NCBI GenBank assembly: GCA_047967505.1
Contig: CM106539.1
Direction: 5' to 3' (one strand)
DNA from: Dipteris shenzhenensis
Lineage: Eukaryota; Polypodiophyta; Polypodiopsida; Gleicheniales
DNA length: 64,000 bases
In this document: in pieces, positions 48,330-58,249 of the stretch
Layout of the letters: each line of letters opens with the position of its first letter
How positions within the stretch are numbered: the stretch's first letter is position 1
Translations under genes and position numbers: made by a program
Notes under the pieces: generated by a model
Database searches by the model: none
Told to the model about the DNA's origin: nothing
The model's input: only the letters and a program-made list of their open reading frames with translations

Positions 48330-48980
48330 TGCTTTAGAATGGAGCTGGAGTTGGTGAGGTTGGAGCTGGAGCTACAGTGGGTGATGGAGCTAGTGAGGTT
48401 GGGAGCTGGAGCTGTAGTGGGTCACTGTGATGGAGAGGCAATTGAAACTAGAGATAGAGATGAAAAGAGAAGGGTTACTCTACTTAGTGGTGGTTTGGTC
48501 TCAAAATATGTGCAAGAAATGATTAGCACTTAATTGTATGTGTACATAGAAGACCATTTTCCACACGTGTGGGCTGACAAGACTAATGTGACTTGCATTG
48601 ATAACTGTGCCATCTCCTCTTATCTACACTTTTCTCCATCCCTCCAATAGTTTTGATCTTCTTTTCTTTTCTCTAACACTACATCCTTATCTACATCTGG
48701 ACAACATCATCACTGCCATCATCCCCCCCCTTCCAGCACCTTTGCAAGAGCCACAAACAAGTCATCAGGGCTAGCCATGGAGAGAAACAATCTAGGTATT
48801 CATATATCCCACTTTGGAATCTGCTATATTTTTGGGCAGTAGTGTTTTCTTGATTTGTGTTTGTCTAGAACTCACTTTTCCTTAGATCCCAGTCCTTGTT
48901 CCATAGAGGACAACAGTGTTTCCCAGAAAATGCGATTTGAGAACCTCTTAAAAAAACACCCCATATCGTGTTTATGGTCA
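48330..48980. repeat. segmental duplication, copy 1 (partner 51120-51960)
   Basis: GGAGCTGGAGCT.CAGTGGGTGATGGAGCTAGTGAGGTTG minisatellite words come first. Then follow CTCTTATCTACACTTTTCTCC, CAATAGTTTTGATCTTC, CTGGACAACA and CACCTTTGCAAGAGCCA, and finally GCGATTTGAG with AACACCCCATATCGTGTTT. The same order recurs at 51120-51960. No coding function is seen. Confidence 0.75.
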
Positions 48981-49554
48981 AAACATGCTATGTGTGCCAT
49001 GAGGACTTGTAGTCCTCAACTAAAAGACTTGATTTTGATCCTTAATAAACCTTCATGCAAAAGTGAGATCTAGTGCTTCACATCATCATCATTGTTCTTA
49101 GGTTCCTTGTCTAGCCTTTTGCTAGACCTAGGCTTCGAAGACAAAACTTTGAGATTATGAACCTAATAGCTCATCTTGGATCAAATGCACCAATCAAAAA
49201 ATGTGTATTTGATGTAACAGGTAGCTATAAGCCAATCTTCCTTGATGACAATATGAGCATCATCCTCTAGCACCTTCTACGGTTTAGTTTAAAGTAGTTG
49301 AGGAATTCTTTAGATATCTCTCAATTAGATTTTAACTTGGTCAGTCTAGGAGGTCAACTGCGAGTTGTTTGGGTCTGTGGTAAGTTGAGGTCCGAAAGAC
49401 TTGCGATGAATCTATTGTAGCTTATCCAATGTGGTGATTAAAAGATCAAAAATCTCTTTGATGACAAGAAGGTTCCATTGTTCACTTGAAAAGTGATCAT
49501 TGGACATGGGTTGAAAGATGATATTTTTTATAAGTTAGAGATCTTAATGCCTGC
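48981..49554. other. no recognised gene
   Basis: Nothing recognised in this stretch on either strand. Confidence 0.4.
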
Positions 49555-49559
49555 TCAAA

Positions 49560-49945
49560 GATTATGCATGGTTGCACAAACCTGTTGATCAGGCTCATTG
49601 AGTAAATTTGCCTTTTTCACCCGCTCATGTTCGAGCAACACTTTCAAAGCATTGCGGTTCTTGCTATGTATGGCCAAATGTAAGATATTCGCCCCAACAA
49701 CATCTTTCCCCCTAATAGCCACACCCTCCACTCCCAAGAGCAAAACACAAGCCTCAGTCAATCGCATACATCAATGGAGTTCCACCAAGTTGATCAGGAT
49801 CATTGAGTAAATTTGCATTTTTCATCCACTCATGTACAAGCAACACTTTCAAAGCCTCAAGATTCTTGCTATGTATGGCTAAATGTAAGACATTTTCTTG
49901 CCCAAGTTTTTCATTTACCATGGTATCCTGATGCACCCACAAAGT
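49560..49945 (-). pseudogene. ankyrin-repeat protein fragment
   Basis: On the minus strand NVLHLAIHSKNLEALKVLL (about 49830-49890) then NDPDQLGGTPLMYAI, and after a one-base frameshift NILHLAIHSKNRNALKVLLE (about 49630-49690). LHLAI...ALKVLL and GGTPLMYA are ankyrin-repeat signatures, a helix-turn-helix protein-binding repeat. The two repeats are very alike, including the following NANLLNDPDQ and KANLLNEPDQ, which indicates a recent internal duplication. The ends are undefined, and no membrane segment or partner domain is visible. Confidence 0.7.
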
Positions 49946-50615
49946 TGAAAGTGAAATGCTCCCCCAATAGATGGTAGCAGAGTTTGGTATGCCACAACAA
50001 ACAACCCAATTCTATTATATGATGAAGAATTGTAGGAGCACAGTTAGGCAAAAAGAGTTTTTGTGGTTTCTAGAAAGGGTCGTGTTTCTCACTAAGCATG
50101 GTTACATGTCAGAATCAAATTATTCTCTCATCCTATAATAAAAGTAGAGAATGGATGTAATTGGTCGATATAGTCCATACAAGGATCATGGGAGAAGTTC
50201 TTGCAAAGGAAAGACGTTGATGGAGATAATGATTTGATGAATATTGTGAAGATTTGATGAATATTGTGGAATGGCCTTGATGGAGATAATGATTTCATTG
50301 TGAAGATATTTGATTATTTAATGTTTTCTCGCAGTCAGCTTGGCCTTCTTCAATTTGAGCTCCTTGCCTTTTGCATTTTTTGCCCACATGGCAAATTGAC
50401 CTGTAGTATCTACTTTCTCATCTTGTAGATAGCTATAGTAAGTAGGCACATTTGATCTGTCCATGACTTGGGCAATGGCAAATGGCATTCTCTACATAGC
50501 GATCTTGCATGCACAAACACCCCAAAGCAAAAAACGTGCACAAGGTGGTAGCACGCAAGCCATCAGATCATGCAGTCATCTATATGGGGGTATGGAAGAC
50601 CATGCATTTTGGACT
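49946..50615. other. no recognised gene
   Basis: Contains two short direct repeats around GATTTGATGAATATTGTG and TTGATGGAGATAATGATTT (50216-50300). Otherwise nothing recognised. Confidence 0.4.
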
Positions 50616-50990
50616 CTACTGCATAGCAGGATAGGTATCCAAATTAATTATTGTGGCCGCCAATACCACAATCTTGCTTTGTATATAATGAAGTTGCTTC
50701 TTGATTCCTTCCTCCCTCATCCTAAGGCTGTAGATGTTCTCCTTCATCTCCTCCACTCTTTGCTCACTCTGTGCAACAGCTTCATCTGAATCCCTCAACA
50801 TCTATTGAAGTTCCTTAAATTTCTCAAAAACATCAACATGGGCCATTTTCAAGACTTCCACTCTAGTTTGGAAATGTCTCAAGACGATGGAATGATTTTC
50901 AAAACTATCAAAAGGCATGGTAAGATCGTGCATAGCCCTATCGTAATCTTGTTGTAGGGTCTTATAGCTTACTCTTTGAACCTCCAACAT
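50616..50990 (-). pseudogene. coiled-coil protein fragment
   Basis: The minus strand has one frame from MLEVQRVSYKTLQQDYDRAM (50990) to 50616, broken only by one TAG after FEKFKELQ. It continues MLRDSDEAVAQSEQRVEEMK and IKKQLHYIQSKIVVL. The heptad-like pattern of Leu/Ile/Val with many Glu/Lys/Gln predicts a coiled coil. It lies upstream, on the same strand, of the ankyrin fragment, so the two could come from one gene; this is inference. The family is not recognised. Confidence 0.45.
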
Positions 50991-51119
50991 TTTTTTGAAA
51001 AAACAACCCTCATCATGTTTTTTAGAAAATTGGTGTGCAAGAGTGTATAAAATGCATAGAGAAAGACCAGTTTACAAAAAGTGCTAATCTTATTAGTATG
51101 TCGATAATATGAGCTTGGT
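50991..51119. other. no recognised gene
   Basis: Short stretch upstream of the coiled-coil frame. GAAAAAACAACCCTCATCATGTTTTTTAG at about 50996-51025 resembles the GCGATTTGAG...CACCCCA..CGTGTTT segment ends. Confidence 0.4.
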
Positions 51120-51960
51120 GATATCATCTTGATGAGTTGAGCTAGAGCAGCAGTGGGTCTGAGTGATGGAGCTTGAGCTGTAGTGGGTTAGTGTGATAGA
51201 GCTAGTGAGGTTGTGTGATTGATGGGTGTCAGCTTGATGGGTTGAGCTAGAGCTGTAGTGGGTCTAGGTGATGAATCTAAAGCTGTATTGGGTCAGTGTG
51301 ATAGAGATGGTGAGGTTGGATAGCACAAGCCTATAGGGAGGAAGATGAAACTCAAGATGGAGATGACAAGGGGGATGATTAAGTCTAGTGGCTTGAGGGC
51401 GGCTTGGTCTAAAAATAGGTGTAAGCAATCACTACATATTTAACTCACTAGTACCTTGAAGACTGTTTTTGGCATGTGTGGCTGACAATTGTGACCTGCA
51501 TAGATATCTATGCCATCTTTTCTTATCTTCACTTTTCTCCATCCATTCGATAGTTTTGATCTTCATCTTCTCCTACGTAGCCTCATCTTCTTCCTCATCT
51601 TCATCTAGACAACACTTTAGCCTTGGCTTGTCTCCCACCATCATCCTCGCCTACCTACACTTGTGCAAAAGCCATAGAGAAAAAAGATACAGGTACTTAA
51701 ATATGCCACAATCTTGATCTACCTTTCCAAGTGTTTTCTTGATCTATCCAATTCCACTACATCAGATATTAGGCATTTGCTTTATCTTTTGCATGATCTA
51801 AGACCATTTTCTTTAAGATTTACTTGAATTTTTTTGGACCTAATGTTTTATATGGAACTTGGAGATTAATACTTTGAGGCCAAGGTGTTTTCTTCAAAAT
51901 ACGATTTGAGCATATATAGCTAAGGAACACCCCACATCGCGTTTTTGGGAAAAATATATT
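51120..51960. repeat. segmental duplication, copy 2 (partner 48330-48980)
   Basis: It has the same order of words as copy 1: GAGCTAGAGCTGTAGTGGGT repeats, then TTCTTATCTTCACTTTTCTCC, GATAGTTTTGATCTTC and CTTGTGCAAAAGCCA. It ends with ACGATTTGAG and AACACCCCACATCGCGTTTT. A TCTTCTTCC-rich insertion distinguishes this copy. Confidence 0.75.
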
Positions 51961-51966
51961 TAACTC

Positions 51967-52164
51967 TTAAACTTTTTTTCCTCCATCATGTTCTTTTGCA
52001 ACAACAATGGAGAGTAAACCATTCATTTGTTTGACGGGAATTAAATTAGGATCAACGTTTTCTTTCTGAGGTCTCAAAATTTCCTTGCAACAAGTACACT
52101 TTGCAATATCATAGATTTTCTTGCAAGAAAGACACACATATATACAAATACAATGGCTAAACAA
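51967..52164 (-). pseudogene. Cys-rich (zinc-ribbon-like) fragment
   Basis: CLSCKKIYDIAKCTCCKEIL carries two CxxC pairs spaced as in a small zinc ribbon, followed by a GLLSIVVAKEHDGG segment. Only 65 codons are open and the family is not certain. Confidence 0.3.
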
Positions 52165-53884
52165 GATGTGCTCTTACCTTGCTTTTTGTACTCTGTGCTT
52201 ACATCCTCTAGTTCTGGCTTTCAACTTCATAATGTTTCAAATTGTCTTGCTTCGTTGTCTGTCTCCAAGAACCATTCCTTTCATTCTTGCTCTTCGTAGC
52301 TCATTCTTTGTCTTTGAATGCTCTTTGATTTCCCTTTACAGTTGCTCTTTCAACTTTGAATTTATTGACATTTCTTGTGCCTTCTCCATTCTTTCTTGGG
52401 CATACAATGTCTTATACATTTCTACAGTTGAATGTTGAGTCGAAATCTATCCATACATTCCATTGTTTCCGTTCACCCACAAACCTCAATAGCATTGTCG
52501 AATTAGAAAATAGAGGGCTCAAATTTCTCAATGGACACTTTGGGTAAATCTGTCCATCGCACCATAAGTCGATATGCTGGTAGCCTGCTCTTCTCATGTT
52601 TTCCTTTCGCTCAGCATTTACAATCAGAACCTTTCCTATTTTCTATAGTGGTGCATATTCTTCTTCTAAATTAATGTGCAAATGGTGTAATCGCTTCTGT
52701 TGAGGTTCTTCTTCAGTAGTATAGTTGCATGTAGCCATTTGGTGAGAATTAGTTCTTCATCTCGTCTGCTTTTTATAAAACTCATCCTAAATCTTTCATG
52801 GTAACCATTCAAATATTTGAAAAAACTAGATTAATGATGGGTTCTTTATGAGAGGCCGCCAGAATGCCATCAAAAGAGATGTGGAATGTATATGGAGAGA
52901 GAATCTATATAGAGAGTTTAATGCAGCATCTTCTCAATTATTTGAAAGGACTTCTTTATTCCTCCCTAGACTGACACACCTGTAGTCCTGAACTGACATA
53001 TATCCATATTTTATTGCTTTCTCCACATTTCAGAAGAGAGATAAAATGGAAAATAGAAAATTTCTTATAGGGCCCCAAAATGACCTCCCTTTTTTCCTAA
53101 TGGGAGAGGAGAAAAATCCTACACCCTTCTCATTTGCTAATGTTTAAGGTGTTGGAAACTGCAAATATAAAACACAACATGAACAAAATGAGAGGAAGAA
53201 AAGATTCTCTTACTTGGATCTTGGATTTCATGAACAAAGAGAGATTAAGATTCCTTGTCGCGAATGCCTACAAACACCATTTTTTGTAACAACTAGTGAC
53301 AAGCAAAGGAAAAAGTAAAGGAGAAAGCAAGATAAAGGAGCAAAGCAAATGAGCAAAGAAAAGGACAAAGAAAAGCAAAAGAGAAACAATAAATCAAGGG
53401 GTATTCTTCTTCTTGTTTCGTGTTGCAAGAGGGGCATCGTGTTTCTAATAAATCTTGTTTTTTCTTTCATGAATGCTAAAATTATAGGGAAACAGGTTTG
53501 GAGGCTTAGTAAAGAGACAAAAAACAAAATTTAACGCTTAGAATACAAAGTAGAATGAAAGAAGCACTTACCTTGAAAGAACTTGGAGACGAAGCTTAGT
53601 GGAGAGAAAACAATGTGGAGAGCGAAAAATGTGGAGAATGGAGCTTGGCGTAGAGGGAGCAAGGAGGAGGGAGGGTGCACAAAGTAGGTGAGGCAAATAT
53701 GGAGAGGAACTATGAAAAGAGGCGACTTTTTTAGAATGAGACAGCAAAATGCAATTTGGTTTATTGTTTTGTTCCTAGATCACTAGTATTTCTATCAAAA
53801 ATTTTGAACCCCATAGTGTCAATATTACTATTGGTATTTCCATTGGTAAATATTGACAAAATTACCGACAAGTATACTAATGCA
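52165..53884. other. no gene; part resembles CACTA interior
   Basis: 52165-53080 shows nothing recognisable. 53100-53740 contains TCCTACACCC, AAATGAGAGGAAG, an AAAGCAAAGGAAAAAG purine tract, and GGTAAGTGC on the minus strand at about 53570. These resemble the interior of the CACTA elements near 12.95-13.2 kb and 61.9-62.2 kb, suggesting a small relic. TATTACTATTGGTATTTCCA-type repeats follow near 53825. Confidence 0.4.
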
Positions 53885-54200
53885 TAAAAAGTTGCCAGTT
53901 TATCAAATGGATGTTTAATCAGCATTCTTGAATGGTGACCTCAAGGAGGAGGTGTATGTGGCTCAGCCACCAGGGTTTGAGGCCCCTCATTCTAAGAACA
54001 AGGTTTGCAAGCTAAAGAAGGTGTTGTACAGGTTGAAACAGGCCCCAAGAGCATGGTACCAATGGATAGACAAATTCTTTCATAAATTAAACTTCAAAAG
54101 ATGTGCCTCAGATGCTAACTTGTATGTGTATAGGAAAGGTGGAAAATCTACTATTATTGCTCTATATGTGGATGATCTCCTTATTATAGGTGATCGGCCT
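53885..54200 (+). pseudogene. copia RT middle segment, inverted
   Basis: VYQMDV, a stop, then SAFLNGDLKEEVYVAQPPGF, KLKKVLYRLKQAPRAWY and ANLYVYRKGGKSTI lead to the active-site box LYVDDLLIIGD, with both Asp intact. It ends at the junction with minus-strand RT sequence. Confidence 0.85.
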
Positions 54201-54486
54201 GATACTTTACCTTCCAAACCCACTTAGTGCCAATAACCCTTCTGTTAGGTGGTCGATATACCAGCTTCCAAGTTTCATTCTTCATGATGCTGTCATATTC
54301 TAGATGCATAGCCTTTTTCCAATCTCGATCTGCAAGTGCTTCCTCCAAACTCGTAGGCTCCTTTACTTCTGCAATAATCTTAACCATCAAGGCCATATTG
54401 ACTATGTGAATAGAAGCCCTCCTTTGCTCCTCGATTCTCTGAGACTGCCTTGGTCCATTTGCATGCTCCTCAACAGACATAGGCAT
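54190..54486 (-). pseudogene. copia RT N-terminal segment
   Basis: EPTSLEEALADRDWKKAM, NETWKLVYRPPNRRVIGTKW and VWKVKYQAD match the start of copia RT. The frame stops making sense after KYQAD, where the inverted segment starts. Confidence 0.88.
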
Positions 54487-54684
54487 CTAGTTATCATGGT
54501 CATAGAGCTACCTTACCCATCGCGGCAATGGCTTTTCCAGTGGTGTAATAACAGGTTGGTGACTTATACCTTCATCATTTGATATTTCCTCCTCCTTTAT
54601 AGCTCTTGGGATAGGTCCATAGTGAATTACCTCTTCGCTTGATGATAAAGTGGAAGAGCTCTTCTCTGCCTCCACTTCATGTGG

Positions 54685-55545
54685 CTACTCCCTGAACACC
54701 ACATCGCGGCTCACTATGATCTTCTTTGCCTCTCGGTCATACAACTTATAGGCTTTCTTCTCATCACAATAGCCTAAGAAGACACATTTGGTGCTTTTTG
54801 GTTGTAGCTTGTTTCTCTCTTTGTTTGGTACATGCACATAGCATTCACACGTAGACATTCTGAAGTGGGAGAAAGATGGCTGCTTACCGCTGTAAGCCTC
54901 ATGTGGTGTTTTACCTTTGAGTGCCTTTGTATAGCTACGATTAAGGATGTAAACCACAGTATTGACAACCTCAGCCCAAAAGTGTTTTGGCAGTCCAACA
55001 CCTTTCAAAATACACCTCCCCATCTCCACGGTGGTCTGCATTCGACATTCAACAATAGAATTTTGCTGAGGCATATGTGATGTCATCGTTTGTTGCTTGA
55101 TCCCTTTGCTCTTGCAAAAATCTCCAAACTCTGTAGAAACAAACTCCACCACCATCCGATCTGATTTTCTTCACTTTTCTCCCTATTTCATTTTCAACAA
55201 GCTATAGCCATTCTTTCAATTTACCAAAAGCTTGAACCTTTTTGCAAAGAAAGTACACCCACATCTTCCTACTATAGTTGTTGACAATCAATAAAAAATA
55301 GGAAGATCCCCCCAAGGCTTGTGTAGGCATCTTATCACACAAGTCAACATGCACCAACTCTAGAGGAGTGTTTGCTCTATTCTTGCTTTCTTGTGGGAAT
55401 GCCTTTCTCTGTTGCTTGCCCATCATGCAAGCTTCACATGGTTCTTTGATTTCTGTGACTGCAGGTAAGTGAGCAACCATACCTTGCTTTTGCATCTCCT
55501 TCAGCACTGCAAATCCAATGTGGCCAAATCTTTTTGCCAAAGTCT
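54685..55545 (-). pseudogene. copia integrase (second element)
   Basis: The zinc-region part is CEACMMGKQQRKAFP in 55202-55540, followed by VHVDLCDKM and a NNYSRKMWVYFL stretch, where the usual DDYSR is NNYSR. A frameshift near 55160-55200 leads to the catalytic-core end at 54685-55155: MPQQNSIVECRMQTT in place of QQNGVAER, so the Glu remains but its context is altered. The end CVFLGYCDEKKAYKLYD is typical. The region of the second catalytic Asp is partly disrupted. Confidence 0.88.
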
Positions 55546-55845
55546 ACTTGTTCCCACTCCAGCGGTGGCTGTAAGAGCACTTAGCTCATACACATTGTTG
55601 CTCCTTACTCCTATGCCAACAAGATTGCCTACACTATCCAAATTTTTTGCTCCTATCTTGTTAAACCTCACCTAATGGTCAAGGTCAGTTATGGAAGCAA
55701 CTAATAGCAAATTTCTCTTGATTTGTGGAACATACAACACATTAGATAGTTTCTTAACATCTCCATTTGTAGAAACAAATGAAACCATACCTGTACCCTC
55801 AACAAGGCATTTTGCATTATTTCCAACCATCACGGTGATGGGTTC
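55546..55845 (-). pseudogene. copia region between protease and integrase
   Basis: Minus-strand sequence with stops corresponding to the strand-rich region after the protease (VSNVLYVPQIKRNLLLVAS-like words near 55690-55760). Confidence 0.6.
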
Positions 55846-56274
55846 CTATAGAGGCTCCATGGAACAATATAGACCCTTCTTGCAGATCATGTGACGGGAG
55901 GCACCACTATCCAACACCCATGAATCAATGGTTAATGCTTCTTGAACTGAGGAACACTCTTCCTCAATGGCCAGAAATAGATCCAACTCTACTTCCGCTG
56001 TGTTAGCTATCTCTTTCCTCTTATCTGTCTTCTTCAAGGTACCATTCTTTTCATCTGCTTTCTTGACCCAGCAATCTGCAATCACATGGCCCTTCTTCTT
56101 GCAGTAGAAGCATTCTCCCTGAAACTTCTTCTTGCCTCCCTTCTTCTTTTTGTCACGACTAGTAGTGGACTTGCCTTTGGTGGAGGAACCACCTTTGCCT
56201 TTCGCAGTGGCAGAGAACACAGCATCCCCATTGCCACCTCCATCTCGAGCTTTAAGCCTCAATTCCTCCTCCAT
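55846..56274 (-). pseudogene. copia gag C-terminus and protease
   Basis: After a Lys/Gly/Ser-rich stretch comes the CCHC zinc knuckle CFYCKKKGHVIADC, then an acidic segment and the protease motif WVLDSGASRHMICKK. Both keep their key residues in this open 142-codon stretch. Confidence 0.9.
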
Positions 56275-56815
56275 AAGTAAAGCACATAACTCCTCAAATG
56301 ATGCTAAGTGTTAAGCACTGTTACCAGTCCACCAAACCTGGTGGACATATCCGAAGACACCACTGAGCTAGCTCTTCATTAGTCTTTTGTATCCCAGCAC
56401 CAGCCATTTGGTCACACAGATTTTTGATTCAGGTTATGAATGCCTCTGATGTCTCTCCTTCATTAAACTTCTCAGCTGCGAGCTGATTCTCCAGGTTCTG
56501 GATCTTTATTTGATTCTGTGTCTCATACTGACTCTTCAATATGTTCCAAGCCACAATTGCCTTAGATGTATGCTAAACACTATCAGTAGTACTTGTAACC
56601 AGGGTACACAGAGCATCTGTGTTCCTGTGTTTCCAATCTTGTAGAAGGTTGGCATTAGGAGGTATCGTACTCCCTAGATTTACTGGGTCGAGAGTTCATT
56701 GTGGTTCTGGGTCAACAGTCCCTAGTACTATCTCCAAAAGCTCATATGAATCCAGAATAGCAGTAATTTTAAACTTCCACAGAGTGTAGTTTGTACCATC
56801 TAGCTTGCCTTCAGT
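56275..56815 (-). pseudogene. copia gag N-terminal region, frameshifted
   Basis: The minus strand starts GKLDGTNYTLWKFKITAIL at about 56805, then IVAWNILKSQYETQNQIKIQ and EAFIT.IKNLCDQMAG, with stops and shifts. It matches the gag of the 38-43 kb element by motif, not by close sequence. Confidence 0.85.
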
Positions 56816-57525
56816 GTTGCATCACAATGCTTGCACAAAAGTGACCCCAAGGCTGGATCAATGGGACCAGGTAGAGGAGGTCTCCTAAGCTTTCCTTTCC
56901 ATTGTTTATCATTTAAAACTCCCATTCGTTCAAGGAAAGGACAATCCAAATAACAACATCTCAAATAACCTGAACATCTACTCATTCTCACAACACCATT
57001 GAAGCAATCTTGCGAACATGTGGAATATTTTGTCCAAACATGACCATCGGAATTTTGTTCCATTCCAGACATTGGTGAACGCTTAGGCATAGGTGGAAGT
57101 TCGAAGACAATATATCCATCGTAAGTTAGAGGAAGCTCAGTAACCTTCTCCACCTGAACTGCAGATTTGAGCACAACATGAAGAGAACTATTCAAAGGCA
57201 TCCTCTCTATAAGTGAAACCACACTATTAAGTTCATGATTCATAAAGTCACCATGAGTACCTCTCTTATAGGGCATGTGAACTCTTAAGGTTGATTGTTG
57301 GCTACCACTAATCTTGAACCCTTTCTGACCATCCTCTAAGTTCACCACTGGAAGTACAATGGCAAGCTCATCTATTCTGATTTCTTGATGTAGCTCAATG
57401 TCCTCGTTCTCAATGGAAAAGTGTTCCTTAAGCTCCACCAATGAAACCTCCAGGAAAGGAGTGTCAAAACGAATGGTCAATGATTCGTGTTCTCCAAAGC
57501 GAATGAAAACTGAGAAAGGAATCCT
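56800..57525 (-). CDS. unrecognised ORF with Cys-rich C-terminal region, truncated
   Basis: A minus-strand frame opens after a TGA near 57525 and runs to 56800, with no early ATG. The N-terminal two thirds show no motif known to me (LVELKEHFSIENEDIELHQE, KGFKISGSQQSTLRV). The end has YDGYIVFELPPMPKRSP, HVWTKYSTCSQDCFNGVVRM, CSGYLRCCYLDCPF and LLCKHCDA: paired Cys spaced like a zinc-binding module (C-x4-CC-x3-C, later CKHC). Such modules precede the catalytic core in some Mutator-like and related transposases, so a transposase N-terminus is one possibility. The frame ends where the copia gag begins, so its C-terminus has been replaced. Function unknown. Confidence 0.5.
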   Translation of the reverse strand, partial: RIPFSVFIRFGEHESLTIRFDTPFLEVSLVELKEHFSIENEDIELHQEIRIDELAIVLPVVNLEDGQKGFKISGSQQSTLRVHMPYKRGTHGDFMNHELNSVVSLIERMPLNSSLHVVLKSAVQVEKVTELPLTYDGYIVFELPPMPKRSPMSGMEQNSDGHVWTKYSTCSQDCFNGVVRMSRCSGYLRCCYLDCPFLERMGVLNDKQWKGKLRRPPLPGPIDPALGSLLCKHCDATLKAS

Positions 57526-57691
57526 TCAAATGCTAGAGCCAAGATGTAGCACCAGATGACACCAACCAAAGAACAAGAGAAAAGCTAGCTACACAAAGGG
57601 TCCAGAAGCAGGGAGGCAAAAGAAGAAATGGCATAAATGTGTTGGAGACCGAAGAGAATGGAGCAAAGAGAAGTGTTGAAAGAGCCACTAA
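57526..57691. other. flank between the unknown ORF and CACTA B
   Basis: No feature is seen. TAA directly before 57692 is the candidate 3-bp target site of element B. Confidence 0.5.
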
Positions 57692-57714
57692 CACTACAAG
57701 GCATAGGCCCTTTT
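57692..57714 (+). repeat. CACTA terminal inverted repeat, left end of B
   Basis: Identical to 9185-9207 over CACTACAAGGCATAGGCCCT plus TTTT. Confidence 0.92.
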
Positions 57715-57804
57715 TTGACGAAAATACCAATGCCCTTTACATTAATTTTTTTTCTTAAAACAGGCTTAAATGTCGTTATTAAATTTGTTAAAAGCATTGG
57801 AAAA

Positions 57805-57925
57805 GAACGGTCACTATAAAGCGTCGCTATATAGCGACACTGATAAATGTCGCTATATAGTGACACTGATAATCGTCGCTATATAGCGACACTGGTAAAC
57901 GTTGCTATATAGCGACGATTAACAT
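57805..57925. repeat. subterminal palindrome cluster, left end of B
   Basis: Four to five copies of GTCGCTATATAGCGACAC or variants, at about 24-bp spacing. They align with the cluster in A. Confidence 0.88.
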
Positions 57926-57931
57926 AACTTT

Positions 57932-57998
57932 AAAAAAAGCATTAGTGGGGCTAAACAGGGCCATAGCAAGCCCTGTTTTGCCCCATTAATGTTTTTTT
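57932..57998. other. conserved long hairpin (B)
   Basis: AAAAAAAGCATTAGTGGGGC with AAACAGGGC pairs with GCCCTGTTTTGCCCC and ATTAATGTTTTTTTT across a loop of about seven bases. It has the same position as 9415-9486 in A. Confidence 0.78.
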
Positions 57999-58019
57999 TT
58001 TGGGTAATTACAAAAAAAG

Positions 58020-58249
58020 GTTTTTTATTACAAAATTTCCCTTGCGAAAAGGATGATACGAAATTGCTCAAATGAAATGATCGAGCAATAAAAGCATATA
58101 CATGTCAAACATATACAATATTGTTTGTTACAAAATTACCCTTTCGTAAAGGGTGATACAAAATCGCTCAAATGAGCGGATATACAAAATGACATACATG
58201 GCGAAGTATATGCAAACTGCTACTACTACTACTACTACTACTACTACTG
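58020..58249. repeat. two-copy tandem repeat and short (CTA)10 run (B)
   Basis: ATTACAAAATTTCCCTT...TATACATG and GTTACAAAATTACCCTT...TATATGCAA repeat as in element A. The CTA run is about 10 units, against about 52 in A. Confidence 0.85.

Larger units (their letters stand above)
53885..56815. mobile_element. second copia element, LTR-less and internally inverted
   Basis: Gag, protease, integrase and the first part of RT lie on the minus strand (56815 down to 54190). The next RT segment lies on the plus strand (53885-54200), meeting the first at about 54192-54197. RNase H, both LTRs, primer site and leader are missing. On the right, gag begins directly against an unrelated ORF. It is distinct from the 38-43 kb copia: the sequences differ clearly at the protein level. 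Confidence 0.88.

Noticed and set aside
53228-53527. 99-codon hydrophobic minus-strand frame suggesting a membrane protein
   Set aside because: Reverse of an AAAGCAAAGGAAAAAG purine tract; Phe/Leu/Ser composition only.
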